From UBA1443 sp964445745 (lineage in GTDB: Bacteria; Omnitrophota; Omnitrophia; Omnitrophales; Aquincolibacteriaceae), in the NCBI GenBank assembly GCA_964445745.1, contig CAYULU010000014.1, positions 1 to 40,841 on the forward strand: 40,841 bases of DNA, given 5' to 3'. This document shows, piece after piece, positions 14,450 through 22,909 of this stretch. The position numbers and the translations under genes are program-made. Position 1 is the stretch's first letter. Each line of letters opens with the position of its first letter. The notes below the pieces were generated by a model. That model was given only the letters and a program-made list of their open reading frames with translations, made no database searches and had not been told where the DNA came from.

Positions 14450-16547
14450 GCGTAACATCTTTCGGCGTGCCAACATCCTTGGAGAAATACTCACTTTTAG
14501 CACTGTAATAGTGCTCATAATAATATTGTTTGCCCCAATGTTTGACCTTGTTGAGAACAAGACCGGTCAAAGTCGAGTCCGAGGGCGCGATTTTGTTAAC
14601 GGTTCGAAGCGCTGATTTGATCGAAGTTTTCCCCCACTCCACAACCACCACACGAATATCAACCAATTCGCCTATAGCGACAGCGTCATTAAGCACCAGC
14701 ACAGGCGGAGTATCTATAATAATGATGTCAAAAGTTTCCTTAAGTACATTCAAAATCTCTTTCATGCGTTTTGACCGGAGCGCATAAGGCGCGCTGAATT
14801 TGGCTTCCTGGGATGGGATCAGAAAAAGATTGGGATAGGCGGTTTCTTCTATGATCTCATCAACTGGAGCATTTTCCATCAAATAACTGTGGAGGCCTGG
14901 ACGCACCCCGTCCCGCGGGAACATCTTTGAAATGGCACTATGACAAAAGTCCGCATCGATTAAAACTGTTCTTTTACCTTCGTTCGCGAAGGTCTTAGCA
15001 ACGTGATAACAAACAAAGCTTTTCCCCTCTCCGGGCAAAGACCCCGTCAATACAATTGAGACCTTAGTCTGGGCTCCAAGTAAAAAATTAATATTGGCAC
15101 AGATGAGGCGAAAGAAATTAAAGAAGTATATTTTCTCCTTTTCGTTCTTTAAAACCGGATCCATCGAATCCTTGGGAACCTGGACGTGGGGAGCGTGCCC
15201 CAAAAATGGTTTACGCAAAATCTCTTCGACATCCTCATCTTTTTTTAATGTCTGATCAAAATAATGTCTTAGGAAAATCAACCCCAAGCTTGCCAGAAGC
15301 GATAAAAACAGTGCTATCAAAACGTTGCGTGGTTTATTCGGGATGGCCGGAGACAAAGGCGCCACAGCGTACGAAAGAATCTCAATGGGGGTTTGTTTCA
15401 CACTCCCCGCAATAGACGCTTTGGAAATTTGCCCATTTAAGAGCCGGATCGTTTCAATAATAGAAGTTTCTTCTGTCAAAAGATTCTTGTAGGCCAGCTG
15501 GGCAGGCGAAAAATCTTTCTCTTTCGCCTGTAGCTCAAGCATACTTTGCCGGATCCCCTGGATCATGGCCTCACTGGCTTTCAGGGCGGCAGTCAATTCC
15601 GCAATCAGTTGTGTTTTTTCATCATCCAGCGATTGCCGAAGCGCCTTAAGCTTTGCTTGCGCTTTCAAAACCGTGGGATGCATCTGCCGATATTCTTGTT
15701 CCATTTCCAAAAGCTGTATCTCGGTATCCCGAATTCTATCCATCTTTTGTCTCACTCGGGGATGCGAAGAAGCATAAGGATGATCTTGAATATTCCCACC
15801 GTTTTTAATGATCGACTCCAACTCCGAAAGTGTATTTCGTAATTCCATTGCGCGGGAATCGGCTTTGATATATTCCGAATTAAGATATTTGATTTGATCC
15901 GCTAGAATATTCTCGTTACCGAGCTCAGGATTTTCGCGGTTTAACTCTGCAATTTTATTTTTGACAGCATTGTGTTTCTCAACCTGCTGAGCCAGCTGAT
16001 TTTGCAAGGACTCCACGGAGTCAACTACCACGCCAGAGCTTTTCGTAGTCTTCCCTTCAATGTAGGCCTGGGCAATTTGATTCGCTATAAACGCTGCCGT
16101 CTCGGCTTTTTCGCTTAAAAACGAAATATCGATCGTTTTATTCTTCTTTTGTGATGTCACATCTAAAAACCGCATAAAAACTTCGCGCGGGTTAACACGG
16201 GAATCAACGGACGGATCAGCTGAAAAATTGGTTTGTTCAATAACTCTCGCGATGATTTCCGGACTTTGAATAATGGCAACCTGCAGTTCCAGATTCCCCA
16301 GGCTTTTTTGCTCCGAAGGATCCTGAGCCATATCCGAGTCAATCAGCAGGGTGGTCGTAGCCCGGTAGTAGGGGGTCTGAAGAAAAGAAAAAATAGCGAC
16401 TAATAAAACAACACTAAAAGAAAAAAGAGCAATCCAGTACTTCTGTCTTTGCACCGTCTCAAAAAAATCGCGATAAATCCTCTTCAGGAAGACGGCTTCC
16501 GATTCTTCGTGCTCAACAGGTGCCACAGGATCATTCACGTTATCCAT
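14442..16547 (-). CDS. polysaccharide co-polymerase / bacterial tyrosine kinase fusion (Wzz-GNVR-BY-kinase)
   Basis: Inner-membrane protein of 701 residues expected to control exopolysaccharide or capsule chain length. Transmembrane helix 1 is at 37-56, then a Wzz domain and a long periplasmic coiled coil (about 170-350), then the GNVR-like NKPRNVLIALFLSLLASLG around helix 2 (409-427). The cytoplasmic BY-kinase has Walker A GSLPGEGKS (502-510), Walker A' VLIDADF (528-534) and Walker B IIIIDTPP (607-614). A C-terminal tyrosine cluster (Tyr 675-677, 680, 681, 687) is the usual autophosphorylation tail. No Wzx, Wzy, Wza or glycosyltransferase lies nearby in this window, so it is an orphan here. 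It is transcribed divergently from phoB. Confidence 0.92.
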   Translation of the reverse strand: MDNVNDPVAPVEHEESEAVFLKRIYRDFFETVQRQKYWIALFSFSVVLLVAIFSFLQTPYYRATTTLLIDSDMAQDPSEQKSLGNLELQVAIIQSPEIIARVIEQTNFSADPSVDSRVNPREVFMRFLDVTSQKKNKTIDISFLSEKAETAAFIANQIAQAYIEGKTTKSSGVVVDSVESLQNQLAQQVEKHNAVKNKIAELNRENPELGNENILADQIKYLNSEYIKADSRAMELRNTLSELESIIKNGGNIQDHPYASSHPRVRQKMDRIRDTEIQLLEMEQEYRQMHPTVLKAQAKLKALRQSLDDEKTQLIAELTAALKASEAMIQGIRQSMLELQAKEKDFSPAQLAYKNLLTEETSIIETIRLLNGQISKASIAGSVKQTPIEILSYAVAPLSPAIPNKPRNVLIALFLSLLASLGLIFLRHYFDQTLKKDEDVEEILRKPFLGHAPHVQVPKDSMDPVLKNEKEKIYFFNFFRLICANINFLLGAQTKVSIVLTGSLPGEGKSFVCYHVAKTFANEGKRTVLIDADFCHSAISKMFPRDGVRPGLHSYLMENAPVDEIIEETAYPNLFLIPSQEAKFSAPYALRSKRMKEILNVLKETFDIIIIDTPPVLVLNDAVAIGELVDIRVVVVEWGKTSIKSALRTVNKIAPSDSTLTGLVLNKVKHWGKQYYYEHYYSAKSEYFSKDVGTPKDVTPQ

Positions 16548-16883
16548 TTTCGATTCTACCTTTGTCTGACTATGCTTCAGTTTTGGAAAATCAACTTCTT
16601 ACCTTGACTGCAAGGATATCCAAGCCCTCGACAGATGACTCCTCGAAATTAGAATACAAGGCCAAAAAAGACTCGAAAAAGCTCCGACACTGAGTAACGG
16701 CATCCTTACATCAAAGCTTAAATAGCCGTTCAAAAAGCTAAAACAACGCCCTTCCCGACGGATCCATTCTAGAGAGCCTCCTGAATCAGCATCGTTTCCT
16801 TGAAAAATAAACGGAAATGGGACAACCTTCGTGGCTCCATTTTATCTAAAATCGTGCTAAACTATACAGAATTTTAAGCACCT
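16548..16883. other. 336-base divergent intergenic region between the BY-kinase and phoB
   Basis: No open frame of coding quality. On the plus side a TATACA (16863-16868) about 15 bases before the phoB ATG could be a -10, with only a poor -35 (tttatc, 16841-16846). On the minus side TTGATT and TAGTCA spaced by 16 bases precede the kinase ATG. No clear TTTACA or CTGTCA direct repeat at 11-bp spacing is visible here, so I do not call a Pho box. Confidence 0.4.
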
Positions 16884-17573
16884 ATGGCAACCGAAACTAT
16901 TCTCCTCATCGAAGACGAACGAAACATAGCGGAACTGGTCAAATACAACCTTGACCGGGAGGGGTTTCATACTGTCTGTGCGTTCAAAGGCCGTGCAGGA
17001 CTTGAAGCCGCTCAAAAAAATCTCCCGGCTTTGATCCTTCTTGATCTCATGCTCCCGGAACTAAGCGGGCTTGAGATTTGTAAAATCCTCAAAGGAAACC
17101 TCAAAACACGAGCCATTCCGGTGATTATGCTCACCGCTAAAAGTACCGAAGCCGACAAAGTGCTCGGTCTTGAGCTGGGCGCAGATGATTACATAACAAA
17201 ACCTTTTAGCCCCCGGGAACTGCTTGCGCGAATTAAAGCCGTGCTCCGCAGGTCAAACACCTCGCCGGAACAGGAAATCCTCAGATCGGGAAGTATCGAG
17301 CTAGATCTCGGTAAACACGAGCTCAGGGTCAAGGGGAAGCCCATCGAAATTACCGCGAAGGAATTCGCCCTACTGGAAGCCCTGATGACCGGCAAAGGCC
17401 GGGTACTAACCCGGGAGACTTTACTGGGCAAAGTCTGGGGTTATGAAAATTCCACCCATCTTGAAACCCGGACTGTCGACATGCACATCACCCAGCTTCG
17501 CAAAAAGCTGAAAAATGAAGCCCCCCGAATCGTCACCCTCAAAGGGGTCGGCTACCGCTTTGACGGAGATTAA
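16884..17573 (+). CDS. phoB: phosphate regulon response regulator PhoB (OmpR family)
   Basis: DNA-binding response regulator of 229 residues. The receiver domain has ETILLIEDE (acidic pocket), phospho-acceptor Asp54 in LILLDLMLPEL, Thr/Lys in MLTAKS and the GADDYITKPFSPREL segment. The winged-helix output domain (about 133-228) ends RTVDMHITQLRKKLK...GVGYRFDGD. PhoB rather than another OmpR-type regulator is supported by the adjacent PhoR-like kinase and by the phosphate transport genes on the other side. No Shine-Dalgarno precedes the ATG. phoR starts 2 bases after its stop codon. Confidence 0.93.
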   Translation: MATETILLIEDERNIAELVKYNLDREGFHTVCAFKGRAGLEAAQKNLPALILLDLMLPELSGLEICKILKGNLKTRAIPVIMLTAKSTEADKVLGLELGADDYITKPFSPRELLARIKAVLRRSNTSPEQEILRSGSIELDLGKHELRVKGKPIEITAKEFALLEALMTGKGRVLTRETLLGKVWGYENSTHLETRTVDMHITQLRKKLKNEAPRIVTLKGVGYRFDGD

Positions 17574-17574
17574 A

Positions 17575-19353
17575 ATGCCTCTCCCCCGGATTGGATTCGT
17601 CAGACGGTTCATGGTGCTGTACGGGCTTGTCTTCATTTTGGTTTTTGCCGCCGCCGATCTTTTTATTTCCCACCATTTCAAACAAAGCATGATGACCCAA
17701 CTCCAGGAATCCCTCGTCCATCAATCTTTAATGATCCGGGAAATCATTCGTGGGGAACTTCCCCGGCAACCAGTATTTCTCCAAAATAAAATCTCAGCCT
17801 TGGCGGAAGGATCGGAGATCCGAATCACCTACATCGATTCAAACGGCCTCGTCCTGGCAGACTCGGAGAAAAAATCAGTTGGTTCCATCCAGACCATGGA
17901 TAATCACTCAAGCCGTCCCGAGATTGCGGCCGCCATGCGGGGTGGTACCGGGATCAGCACACGATACAGTATGAGCCTGGGTAAGCAAATGCTCTATGTT
18001 GCCGTCCCAATCCCAGAAGGGAATAACCTCCTGGGCATCGTCCGTGTTGCCATGCCCTCTTCCCAGATCCAAGATGTTCTTAATCATGCGAAACGTCCTG
18101 TATCCATCATCGTACTCACCGCTGTGATTATAATCTTACTATCCGGTTTTTTCTTTGCCAGCCACTGGGCAAAACGCCTTCGGACCATTACCGAAGGTGC
18201 AGTCCGCTATGCCCGACAGGACTGGTCAGAGAAGATCCTGGTGGAAGGACGTGATGAATTGAGAATTCTCGGTGACACTATGAACCGGATGGCCGTGACC
18301 TTGTCCTCCCGGATTGAGGATCTTGAAAGTGAAAAAGGGAAAATTTCCGCCATCCTGTCCCACATGAGTGACGGCGTTATCGCGATTGACCGAAAAAAAG
18401 AAGTTGTCATGGCAAATCCTATGGCCGAAAAACTTTTTGGGTTTTCAGTGGACACAATCCGGGGGAAAAGCCTGATTGAAACAACCCGCCACCCTTACCT
18501 GGAAACCATTGTCGACCGGGCATTTACGCAGGGAACCGTCGTCACCGGAGAAATCCAGCTCACGGGCAACGAGAAAAAGATTCTCCGCGTAAGCATCGTG
18601 GCCACCGCAAAAGAAATCCGGGATATCGGCGGCATTCTTGTTTTTCACGATATCACCGAACTCCGTCGCTTGGAGCGGATCAGGAAAGAATTTGTGGCCA
18701 ACGCTTCTCACGAACTCCGGACTCCCCTGACATCATTAAAGGGCTTTATTGAAACCCTTCGTGACGGAGCAGAAAAAGATCCCCAAATCCGAGAGCATTT
18801 TCTCACGATGATGCATGAAGACGCCACGAGACTGGGTCACCTGGTTGAAGACATCCTGACTCTCGGAGAAATCGAACAGGGAATCCTTCCACTAAAGAAA
18901 GAGACTCTGGATCTTATATCGGAAATCAGGGAATCACTGGCACGGTTTGAACCCCAGCTAAAATCAAAAAAGTTGACGGTAAACGACCTCTTGGCCACCA
19001 CGCCGTTTTCCATTCAGGGTGACCGGGACAAAATCCGCCAGGTCTTTGTCAACCTCCTGGATAACGCAGTCAAGTACACGCCGGAGGGCGGCACTATTTC
19101 TCTTTACGTGGAGAAAAAAAACGATGAAATCCAGGTCATCATTCAGGATACCGGCCCCGGGATTCCGGAAGATGCCATCCCCAGAATCTTTGAACGGTTC
19201 TTCAGGGTTGATAAGGCGCGTTCACGCGAATTGGGCGGGACAGGGCTCGGTTTGGCAATAGCCAAACACATTATGGAAGCGCACGATGGCTCCATCGACT
19301 GCCAAAGTGTTCTGGGAAAAGGTTCCAGCTTTTTTGTTTCATTCCCGCTCTAG
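17575..19353 (+). CDS. phoR: phosphate regulon sensor histidine kinase PhoR
   Basis: Membrane histidine kinase of 592 residues. The start is the ATG at 17575, one base after the phoB TAA, with GGAGAT seven bases upstream; a longer frame starting inside phoB is rejected. Order: TM1 (16-33), a periplasmic sensor domain (34-175) with a single-Cache-like pattern (EIRITYIDSNGLVLADS), TM2 (176-195), HAMP (about 197-250), PAS (about 255-365), HisKA with FVANASHELRTPL (His379) and HATPase with NLLDNAVKYTPEGG, DTGPGIP and GGTGLGLAIAKH boxes. Classical PhoR of E. coli lacks a large sensor domain; this architecture is the longer PhoR/PnpS type. It converges with phoU. Confidence 0.93.
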   Translation: MPLPRIGFVRRFMVLYGLVFILVFAAADLFISHHFKQSMMTQLQESLVHQSLMIREIIRGELPRQPVFLQNKISALAEGSEIRITYIDSNGLVLADSEKKSVGSIQTMDNHSSRPEIAAAMRGGTGISTRYSMSLGKQMLYVAVPIPEGNNLLGIVRVAMPSSQIQDVLNHAKRPVSIIVLTAVIIILLSGFFFASHWAKRLRTITEGAVRYARQDWSEKILVEGRDELRILGDTMNRMAVTLSSRIEDLESEKGKISAILSHMSDGVIAIDRKKEVVMANPMAEKLFGFSVDTIRGKSLIETTRHPYLETIVDRAFTQGTVVTGEIQLTGNEKKILRVSIVATAKEIRDIGGILVFHDITELRRLERIRKEFVANASHELRTPLTSLKGFIETLRDGAEKDPQIREHFLTMMHEDATRLGHLVEDILTLGEIEQGILPLKKETLDLISEIRESLARFEPQLKSKKLTVNDLLATTPFSIQGDRDKIRQVFVNLLDNAVKYTPEGGTISLYVEKKNDEIQVIIQDTGPGIPEDAIPRIFERFFRVDKARSRELGGTGLGLAIAKHIMEAHDGSIDCQSVLGKGSSFFVSFPL

Positions 19354-19450
19354 GCGGCAAAACATCGACCTGCAACGCTCCGCCAAACTTCCCGGCTCTG
19401 GATCACATTGAAGATCCGCTTGGGCGTCTCCTTGCCGAAAGTTCCGACCT

Positions 19451-20113
19451 TTATTTTTTCTCAAAGTGATGGCGCACTTCCTTACCCTGTTTGAGATAGA
19501 TCGTATCTTCGGCAATGTTATTGGAAAGGTCTGCGATCCGTTCCAAATTTCTTCCGATCACAACATAATGAAGCGCCCGACGCACGGTTGAGCTGTCTTT
19601 TTCCATCATGGCCGCCATCGACTCATATAATTGGTCATTGAAATCATCAATCTTGTCGTCGCTTTCAAGAACCCGGCGAGCCAGCTCAACATTTTCATTC
19701 ATAAAACAATCCAGCGCATCGCGCACCATTCGTTGGACCGATTCTCCCATTTTGGGCAAAGGAAAATCTATCGCAAGCGGCGCATCAGCCAGCAGGCGTT
19801 TACTGCACTGGGCAATATTGACCGCATGATCCCCCATCCGTTCAAGATCCGTATTGATTTTTAGGATCATGGCAAGGAGACGAAGATCCCCCGCCATCGG
19901 CTGAGCCAGCGCAAAAAGGGCGTGCCCCTTATCGTCAATCTCGATCTCAATCGCGTTGATCATTTCTTCGTCCTGAAAAACCCCCTCCACCAAAGCCGCA
20001 GACCTCGTCTGCATCGCCTCAATGGCCTTCTGGATCGCCCCTTCCACCAAAAGTCCCATTTGAAAGAGTTTTTGTTTGAGTGTTTTGAGCTCTTCTGCAA
20101 AATGTCGTTCCAT
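19451..20113 (-). CDS. phoU: phosphate signalling regulator PhoU
   Basis: Cytosolic protein that links the Pst transporter to PhoR and limits phosphate uptake. The product of 220 residues has two PhoU three-helix repeats. Metal-binding-type motifs are seen in the first repeat (EIEIDDKGHALFA) and ERMGDHAVNIAQ, and in the second (DDFNDQLYE) and ERIADLSNNIAED. The ATG at 20113 has AAGGGG six bases upstream; an in-frame ATG at 20134 does not. It is the last gene of the first pst cluster, about 220 bases after pstB1, with a hairpin in between. Confidence 0.93.
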   Translation of the reverse strand: MERHFAEELKTLKQKLFQMGLLVEGAIQKAIEAMQTRSAALVEGVFQDEEMINAIEIEIDDKGHALFALAQPMAGDLRLLAMILKINTDLERMGDHAVNIAQCSKRLLADAPLAIDFPLPKMGESVQRMVRDALDCFMNENVELARRVLESDDKIDDFNDQLYESMAAMMEKDSSTVRRALHYVVIGRNLERIADLSNNIAEDTIYLKQGKEVRHHFEKK

Positions 20114-20280
20114 AATCGCCCCTTTCATGAGCAAACAATTTACGGAGCGTAGCGACCATAAATTGTAGACTACTCTTTAGCCGTCTGTGAATTAACCCCA
20201 GCGCTTTGTTTGGCGAATCAAAACAGCTCGAGGTCCAATATTATTTATCCCCGCCAGCTTTGCTTACGCAAAAAAACAGC

Positions 20281-20334
20281 GAGGTTAATTCGCCCATCCA
20301 CGTTACGAAACTACGTACCGTAACGTGTGACCTC
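20281..20334 (-). promoter_or_regulatory. hairpin between pstB1 and phoU
   Basis: On the minus strand, nine bases after the pstB1 stop, CACGTTACG and CGTAACGTG (20327-20319 and 20307-20299) form a perfect nine-pair stem with an 11-base loop, framed by GAGGT/ACCTC. A seven-base T-run occurs 21 bases later (20277-20271). The distance is too large for a classical terminator; attenuation or RNA processing between pst and phoU is possible. Confidence 0.4.
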
Positions 20335-20335
20335 A

Positions 20336-21088
20336 TTATCCGTACCTTCCCGTAATGTACTCCTCAGTCTGTTTTTCGTTCGGCGTCGTAAAAACCTGTT
20401 TGGTATCTCCGTATTCCACAAGCTTCCCGAGCAACATAAAACCCGTTTTGTCAGAAACGCGAGCGGCTTGCTGCATATTGTGCGTCACGATCACAATCGT
20501 ATAATTTTTCTTAAGCTCAAACATCAGTTCTTCGATCCTTTGTGTTGCCATGGGGTCCAGCGCGGAACAGGGCTCATCCATCAAAACAATCTCGGGCGTA
20601 ATCGCGGAAAGGCGCGCAATACAAAGACGCTGTTGCTGTTCAATGGAAAGATTTAATGCAAACCGGTCGAGTTTATCTTTTAAGATATCCCACAGCATAA
20701 CGTCGCTGAGTGCTTTCTGGACAATCCCTTCCAACTCACCCCGTTTCTTGATCCCATGAGTGCGAGGCCCATACGCTATATTGTCAAAAATAGAAAGGGG
20801 AAACGGATTCGGACGCTGAAATACCATTCCTACTTTTTTTCGAAGACGAATCAAATCCGTTCCATAGTCATAGATATTTTGTCCGTCAACACGAACCTCC
20901 CCCGTGATCCGGACCCCGTCGATCAGGTCATTCATTCGGTTTAAGGTCCGGAGAAGCGTCGATTTTCCACAGCCCGAGGGCCCGATCAGTGCCGTGATCA
21001 TCTTCTCTTCGATCTCAAGATTGATATCGAGGAGAGCGTGAAAACTGCCGTAAAAAAGATCCAGATTTTTGGTTTCGATTTTGTTCAT
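20336..21088 (-). CDS. pstB: phosphate ABC transporter ATPase PstB (copy 1, degenerate ABC signature)
   Basis: ATPase subunit of the first Pst importer, 250 residues from the preferred ATG (MNKIETKNLDLFYG). In-frame starts at 21118 and 21148 exist but add residues that PstB proteins lack. Walker A is GPSGCGKST (36-44), the Q-loop MVFQRPNPFP has Gln91, Walker B is VLMDEP (Glu172), and the H-loop VTHNMQQAA has His203. The ABC signature, normally LSGGQ, reads LSIEQ (147-151; bases 20650-20636), and the following residues CIARLSAI also differ from the usual CIARALA. The frame is intact and the rest is well conserved, so this is not simple decay. Its neighbour pstB2 shows the opposite losses; see findings. 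Confidence 0.93.
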   Translation of the reverse strand: MNKIETKNLDLFYGSFHALLDINLEIEEKMITALIGPSGCGKSTLLRTLNRMNDLIDGVRITGEVRVDGQNIYDYGTDLIRLRKKVGMVFQRPNPFPLSIFDNIAYGPRTHGIKKRGELEGIVQKALSDVMLWDILKDKLDRFALNLSIEQQQRLCIARLSAITPEIVLMDEPCSALDPMATQRIEELMFELKKNYTIVIVTHNMQQAARVSDKTGFMLLGKLVEYGDTKQVFTTPNEKQTEEYITGRYG

Positions 21089-21175
21089 CGTTGTCTTCAA
21101 CTTTCGGAGGGCGCTCATACGGATGGCGTAAAACCCGTTTTCCTCCATCCGCCTTGTGTCATCGGCCTTCCTGCG

Positions 21176-21988
21176 TTAACCAAACCTTCCCGTAATATAA
21201 TCCTGAGTCCTTTGATCGTGCGGGGAAGTGAAAATCTTTCCCGTTTCATCGATCTCGACAAGCTCACCCATAAGAAAAAAAGCTGTCCTGTCCCCCACTC
21301 GCGCGGCCTGCTTCACGTTATTCGTTACAAGAATCTGGGTGTAACGTTCTTTCAGCTCAAACATCGCTTCTTCTACTTTAGCGGTCGAAATCGGGTCAAG
21401 CCCCGAGCATGGCTCATCGTAAAGGATCACCTCCGGCTCCACGGCAAGAGTCCGTGCAATGCAGAGCCGTTGCTGTTGTCCTCCCGACAGCTTCATTCCC
21501 GATGACGACAACCGGTCTTTGACTTCATCCCATAAAAAGGCAGCTTTCAGACTTTTTTCAACAATCTCCGCAAGTTTCCTCTTGTTTCTAACCCCGTGGC
21601 GTCTCGGTCCATAAGCCACATTATCAAAAATTGACATCGATAGCGGAAGCGGTAATGCAAAAACCATGGTAACCTTTCTCCGAACATCCTCGGCATCCAT
21701 TTCCGTCCGGATATCCCGACCATTCAACTGGATCGAGCCGGTCATGCGGCAGAAAATGTCCAGATCATTCATCCGGTTCATAGCTCGCAAAAAAGATGTT
21801 TTCCCGCTGTTTGCAGGTCCGATCACACTTAGAATTTCATTCGCCTTGACCGAAAAACTCACATGATTCAATGCCCTGACCTCGCCAAATAAAATACTGA
21901 CATCCTCGACTGTGATTTTATTCACCCCGTTAGAGACATACCTTGTTTTCTCAGAAACAAGGCCATCTTTATTCGCCGAAAAAGTCAT
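21176..21988 (-). CDS. pstB: phosphate ABC transporter ATPase PstB (copy 2, degenerate Q- and H-loops)
   Basis: Second PstB of the first system, 270 residues. The ATG at 21988 has GGAG seven bases upstream. An N-terminal extension of about 22 residues precedes the ABC domain. Walker A is GPANSGKTS (57-65). The signature is perfect, KLSGGQQQRLCIARTLA (167-171 for LSGGQ), and Walker B is ILYDEP with Glu192. However, the Q-loop reads MVFALPLPLS with Ala111 in place of Gln, and the H-loop reads VTNNVKQAA with Asn223 in place of the switch His. These are the two residues that couple ATP hydrolysis to the membrane domain. It lies 73 bases after pstA1 and upstream of pstB1. Confidence 0.92.
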   Translation of the reverse strand: MTFSANKDGLVSEKTRYVSNGVNKITVEDVSILFGEVRALNHVSFSVKANEILSVIGPANSGKTSFLRAMNRMNDLDIFCRMTGSIQLNGRDIRTEMDAEDVRRKVTMVFALPLPLSMSIFDNVAYGPRRHGVRNKRKLAEIVEKSLKAAFLWDEVKDRLSSSGMKLSGGQQQRLCIARTLAVEPEVILYDEPCSGLDPISTAKVEEAMFELKERYTQILVTNNVKQAARVGDRTAFFLMGELVEIDETGKIFTSPHDQRTQDYITGRFG

Positions 21989-22061
21989 CGACTCACTCCA
22001 TTTATTTTTGCAAAAGAATACCGCCACGCCACATACGGGTCTCTAACGAGGTTCACGGCAC

Positions 22062-22907
22062 TTACCATTGTTTCTTACTCCTCATATGAGCCCGGATAAT
22101 AATCGCAACCAGGTTCAGGAGAAAAATCATCCCGACAAGCACAAGTGCCGTCCCATACTGAAGGGCCTCTTTGACATTGGGCACCTGGGTCGACAAAACG
22201 TAGAGATGGTAAGGAAGCGCCATACACTGATCAAAAATCGATTTGGGGAGCCTCGGGAGATAAAAGGCCGCGACAGTGAAAAGAATGGGAGCCGTCTCCC
22301 CCGCCGCCCGGCTGATTCCGAGGATCGTCCCGGTCAAAATACCCGGCAGGGCGTTCGGGAGCACAACACAACGGATCGTCTGCCACTTACTGACCCCGAG
22401 GGCAAGGCTCGCCTCACGAAAAGAATGAGGAACACTCATCAGCGCTTCCTTGGAGGCCGTAATAATCACCGGCAAAATCATGATCGCCAGGGTCAGGGAC
22501 CCCGCGAGAATAGAGGCCCCGAGCTTAAAAAAGATTACAAAAAGTCCCATCCCAAAAAGTCCGTAAACAACGGAAGGCACTCCGGCAAGATTGACGATCG
22601 CAATTTCGATCATCCGAGTCCACCAGTTCCGCTTGGCATACTCCACAAGATAAATAGCGGCCAGGACACCGAGCGGCAACGCGACAAGGATCGTTCCCGA
22701 CACGAGGTAGATAGTTCCCATAATCGCAGGATAAATCCCCCCGGCCCGCATCCCCATTCGCGGCATGGTGCTGAGAAACTGCCAGTTGATCGCAGGCATC
22801 CCCTTGTCGATCAGGATCACAAAAATAATGATCACCGGAATAATCACGACGACAGCCGCGAGACCGAGACAGGCAAACGCGATCTTTTGTTTTGTTTGTG
22901 GTTTCAT
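22062..22907 (-). CDS. pstA: phosphate ABC transporter permease PstA (system 1)
   Basis: Membrane subunit of the first Pst importer, 281 residues, the standard length. Six transmembrane helices are visible (about 13-34, 60-87, 108-130, 133-150, 187-208, 255-274). The EAA coupling loop reads SVPHSFREASLALGVSKWQTI (residues about 163-183), and the family patch LAGVPSVVYGLFG (about 107-119) is present. It starts 2 bases after the pstC1 stop, so the two permeases are probably translationally coupled. Confidence 0.95.
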   Translation of the reverse strand: MKPQTKQKIAFACLGLAAVVVIIPVIIIFVILIDKGMPAINWQFLSTMPRMGMRAGGIYPAIMGTIYLVSGTILVALPLGVLAAIYLVEYAKRNWWTRMIEIAIVNLAGVPSVVYGLFGMGLFVIFFKLGASILAGSLTLAIMILPVIITASKEALMSVPHSFREASLALGVSKWQTIRCVVLPNALPGILTGTILGISRAAGETAPILFTVAAFYLPRLPKSIFDQCMALPYHLYVLSTQVPNVKEALQYGTALVLVGMIFLLNLVAIIIRAHMRSKKQW

Positions 22908-22909
22908 TT

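Noticed and set aside
16548..16883. Pho box upstream of phoB
   Set aside because: Single TGTCTGA and TTACAT words occur but not as 11-bp direct repeats, so autoregulation cannot be claimed from the sequence.
19354..19450. Bidirectional terminator between the convergent phoR and phoU
   Set aside because: A GGATC/GATCC stem is present but only five pairs long, and no T-run follows on either strand.
20336..21088. pstB1 as a decaying pseudogene
   Set aside because: The frame is intact, every motif other than the signature is conserved, and the neighbouring paralogue carries the reciprocal losses. A coordinated asymmetric dimer explains this better than decay.
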